From an uncultured Eubacteriales bacterium (GTDB taxonomy: Bacteria > Bacillota > Clostridia > Oscillospirales > CAG-272), in NCBI GenBank assembly GCA_900552255.1, contig URZF01000073.1, forward strand, positions 1 through 7,331: a stretch of 7,331 nucleotides of DNA, given 5' to 3'. This document shows positions 5,656-7,331 of this stretch, in pieces. Within the stretch, counting starts at the first letter, position 1; every line of letters starts with the position of its first letter. The notes beneath the pieces are model-generated. The model was not told where the DNA came from and made no database searches. It saw only the letters and a list, made by a program, of their open reading frames with translations. The position numbers and the translations under genes are program-made.

Positions 5656-7122
5656 TTAATAATTCCAGCGCGGTAAATAATTCTTCGGATCGGCCTTTAC
5701 GTATGTACTCCCGTTCCACACGCGAATCTCAAAGTGCAGATGCGTGCCTGCCAGCGGATTTTCCGCTGTGGGCGCGGGAGATACGCGGCCTGTATTGCCG
5801 CTGTAACCGACGATATCGCCTTTTGACACCTTGTCGCCGACGGAGACGGTGCGGCTTTTCAGATGCGCATAATAGGAGCATGTCCCATTTTCGTGTTCGA
5901 CGACGACATAGGTTCCGTAGGTCCAGCGCAGGTCGCTTGTGGACAGGTCGCCTTCGTTGTAAGCGTAAATGACGGTCCCGCTCATCACGGCGACGATCGG
6001 CGATCCGTACCAAACGCCGAAATCGATTCCGCCGTGATTGTTCGAGCCGCCGTAATCCTGCGTTACGCTGTAATCGTAGCCGCCGTGCGCCGCGTCGATA
6101 TAAGGCATTCCGAAGCTTTCTTCTGTTTTTGTACCGATGATCATGATTTCATCCTGCGGCTCATGCACGGTACTCTGCACAAGCTCGCGGGAGGCTTCCT
6201 CCCCATGATAATAAGTGATCTTATAAATTTTCTCTGTATAACCGTCGATCCCAGCGATCTTTAATTTCTGCACGCCTTCCTCAAGAGTGGAATCGTATTC
6301 GTATTTCGTCGTATATTTGACAAAGCTGTTCTTTTCCGTGACGCTCGCTTCCGTATAGGCGGGCTTTGTTCCGACGCGAATAAGCTGCGATACCGGCTCG
6401 GTCACTGTGCTCGATACGAGTTCTCTCGAAATTTCAACGCCTTTTTCATATGTAATCAGATATTCAACCAGCGTGCTGCCGTCCTTTCCCTCTCTGACGA
6501 CAATTTGTTCGTCATCATAGGATGCGGGATCATATTCATATTCCGTCGTAAACGGCACTATATTCACGGTTGTCACGACTTTCCCGTAAGTAAGCACCTC
6601 TTTCGTGCCGATGACCACGACCTCGTTTGTCGGCGAGAAAAGCGTGTCCTCTTCTCTTGCGACATCAATGATCTCGCCGTTTTTGTATGTCGTGACAACC
6701 GTGACCGACCTGCACCCGTCGACACCGGCAACACGGATGATCTGATCCCCCTCATAATATCGATCGGAATATTCATATACCGTATCATAGGGGATAGCCT
6801 CAAGGAATTCGTTTGTTTCCGAATAGGCGGCTTCATGCGAAGGGTCGGCAGGATCCTCCGTCTCCTGAGGTGCCGTTTCGGACGGAGAGGTCGTCTCCCC
6901 GGAACCTGGATTTTTCCTTGTCGTCTCGACTCCCGCAGGAGAAGAGGTCTGCACCGCGGAATAATCGGTATCCTCGGAAAATGCGGTCATTTGCGTGTCC
7001 ACAGGATCCGGCATATCGGAACATGAGGTCAAATAAAGTGCGGCCGCCACCGCGAGGAAAGACATGAGGATAATTTTCCGTCTGTGCCGTTTAGGGTTGG
7101 ATGTGCTGCTATCGTTTTTCAT
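5656..7122 (-). CDS. Cell-wall hydrolase: lipoprotein with three G5 domains and M23 peptidase domain
   Basis: The product (488 aa) has a basic N-terminus, a hydrophobic stretch (about 17-31) and a lipobox LTSC ending at Cys34, so it is probably an exported, lipid-anchored protein. A Ser/Thr/Glu/Pro-rich linker (about 40-100) precedes three tandem G5 domains (about 106-173, 183-252, 264-331), each ending in IGTK or VGTK. G5 domains bind cell-wall glycans, probably N-acetylglucosamine. The C-terminal LytM/M23 domain (about 345-480) keeps all expected residues: His363 and Asp367 in HGGID, His420 in YYAHL, and His461/His463 in HLHFE. It should therefore be an active zinc endopeptidase cutting peptidoglycan cross-links. 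The start at 7122 has AGGAG (7136-7132) 9 bases upstream. The gene is first in a unit with the GH94 gene and has its own promoter. Confidence 0.93.
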   Translation of the reverse strand: MKNDSSTSNPKRHRRKIILMSFLAVAAALYLTSCSDMPDPVDTQMTAFSEDTDYSAVQTSSPAGVETTRKNPGSGETTSPSETAPQETEDPADPSHEAAYSETNEFLEAIPYDTVYEYSDRYYEGDQIIRVAGVDGCRSVTVVTTYKNGEIIDVAREEDTLFSPTNEVVVIGTKEVLTYGKVVTTVNIVPFTTEYEYDPASYDDEQIVVREGKDGSTLVEYLITYEKGVEISRELVSSTVTEPVSQLIRVGTKPAYTEASVTEKNSFVKYTTKYEYDSTLEEGVQKLKIAGIDGYTEKIYKITYYHGEEASRELVQSTVHEPQDEIMIIGTKTEESFGMPYIDAAHGGYDYSVTQDYGGSNNHGGIDFGVWYGSPIVAVMSGTVIYAYNEGDLSTSDLRWTYGTYVVVEHENGTCSYYAHLKSRTVSVGDKVSKGDIVGYSGNTGRVSPAPTAENPLAGTHLHFEIRVWNGSTYVKADPKNYLPRWNY

Positions 7123-7154
7123 GGGGAAGCTCTCCTTCTCTGATATCTGAAACC

Positions 7155-7183
7155 ATTATAAGCTTTCCAAATATATCAATCAA
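7155..7183 (-). promoter_or_regulatory. Sigma-A promoter of the M23-GH94 operon
   Basis: On the minus strand TTGATT (7183-7178, four of six matches), a 17-base spacer and a perfect TATAAT (7160-7155) are seen. The predicted start is near 7148, giving a short leader of about 26 bases that holds the AAGGAGA site. Confidence 0.7.
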
Positions 7184-7331
7184 GGTGAAATGATTCCCTT
7201 GTAAGGAGAGTTCTTCCAAAGTGCAGCATTTGACGCAAAAGGCTTCACAAATCGGAATCAGCGGAAGAAATATTATTTTTCGTTTCTATAAAACCGTTTT
7301 CCGAAATCAGGAAAAATACAGCTAACATAAA
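7184..7331. other. AT-rich upstream spacer without a recognisable gene
   Basis: Stops occur in all frames after short runs. A short inverted repeat (TTTTCC 7297-7302 with GGAAAA 7310-7315) is present but lacks features of a terminator. An AAGGAG on the plus strand (7203-7208) is not followed by a usable frame. I see no other element here. Confidence 0.5.

Noticed and set aside
7203..7233. Plus-strand AAGGAG followed by GTG at 7221, suggesting a rightward gene
   Set aside because: The frame stops after three codons (GTG CAG CAT TTG does not stay open to a useful length in any plausible frame nearby), and no promoter is seen.

Overview
The window looks like a piece of a Clostridia-type (low-GC Gram-positive lineage, here with mid-range GC) chromosome. 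The reasons are: strong Shine-Dalgarno boxes, sigma-A promoters with 17-bp spacers, tight intergenic gaps, short rho-independent terminators, lipoproteins with Thr/Glu/Ser/Pro-rich linkers after the lipid cysteine, a YerB-like DUF3048 lipoprotein and a G5-M23 cell-wall hydrolase. This placement is inferred from style and gene content, since no rRNA or other marker gene is present. All confident genes are on the minus strand, so transcription runs from right to left.

From right to left there are four transcription units. (1) A promoter at 7155-7183 drives a lipid-anchored peptidoglycan hydrolase with three G5 domains and an M23/LytM domain (5656-7122). A 33-base gap follows, then a cytoplasmic GH94 glycoside phosphorylase-type enzyme (3346-5622), closed by a terminator at 3302-3330. 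(2) A promoter at 3264-3292 drives a CPBP/CAAX-like membrane protease (2328-3206), whose stop codon overlaps the start of the tRNA adenosine deaminase tadA (1831-2331). (3) A promoter at 1769-1797 drives a DUF3048 (YerB-like) lipoprotein (387-1655), closed by a 12-bp-stem terminator at 342-374. A possible 36-codon upstream ORF lies in its leader. (4) At the left edge, a consensus promoter (85-113) fires off the window into a transcript whose first bases can fold. This is a 5' leader or small RNA that I cannot name.

Two products act at the cell surface (the M23-G5 lipoprotein and the DUF3048 lipoprotein), one in the membrane (CPBP protease) and two in the cytoplasm (GH94, TadA). The sequence does not show one shared pathway. 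TadA is a housekeeping enzyme needed to decode CGN arginine codons. The GH94 enzyme probably phosphorolyses a beta-linked disaccharide or oligosaccharide of unknown identity, and no sugar transporter is seen nearby.

No mobile element, CRISPR array, tRNA or rRNA was found. The least explained parts are the left-edge leader, a cluster of GC-rich hairpins at 172-300, and the fact that two of the four promoters are followed by an ATG exactly where transcription should begin. I do not see strong evidence of a new multi-gene system.
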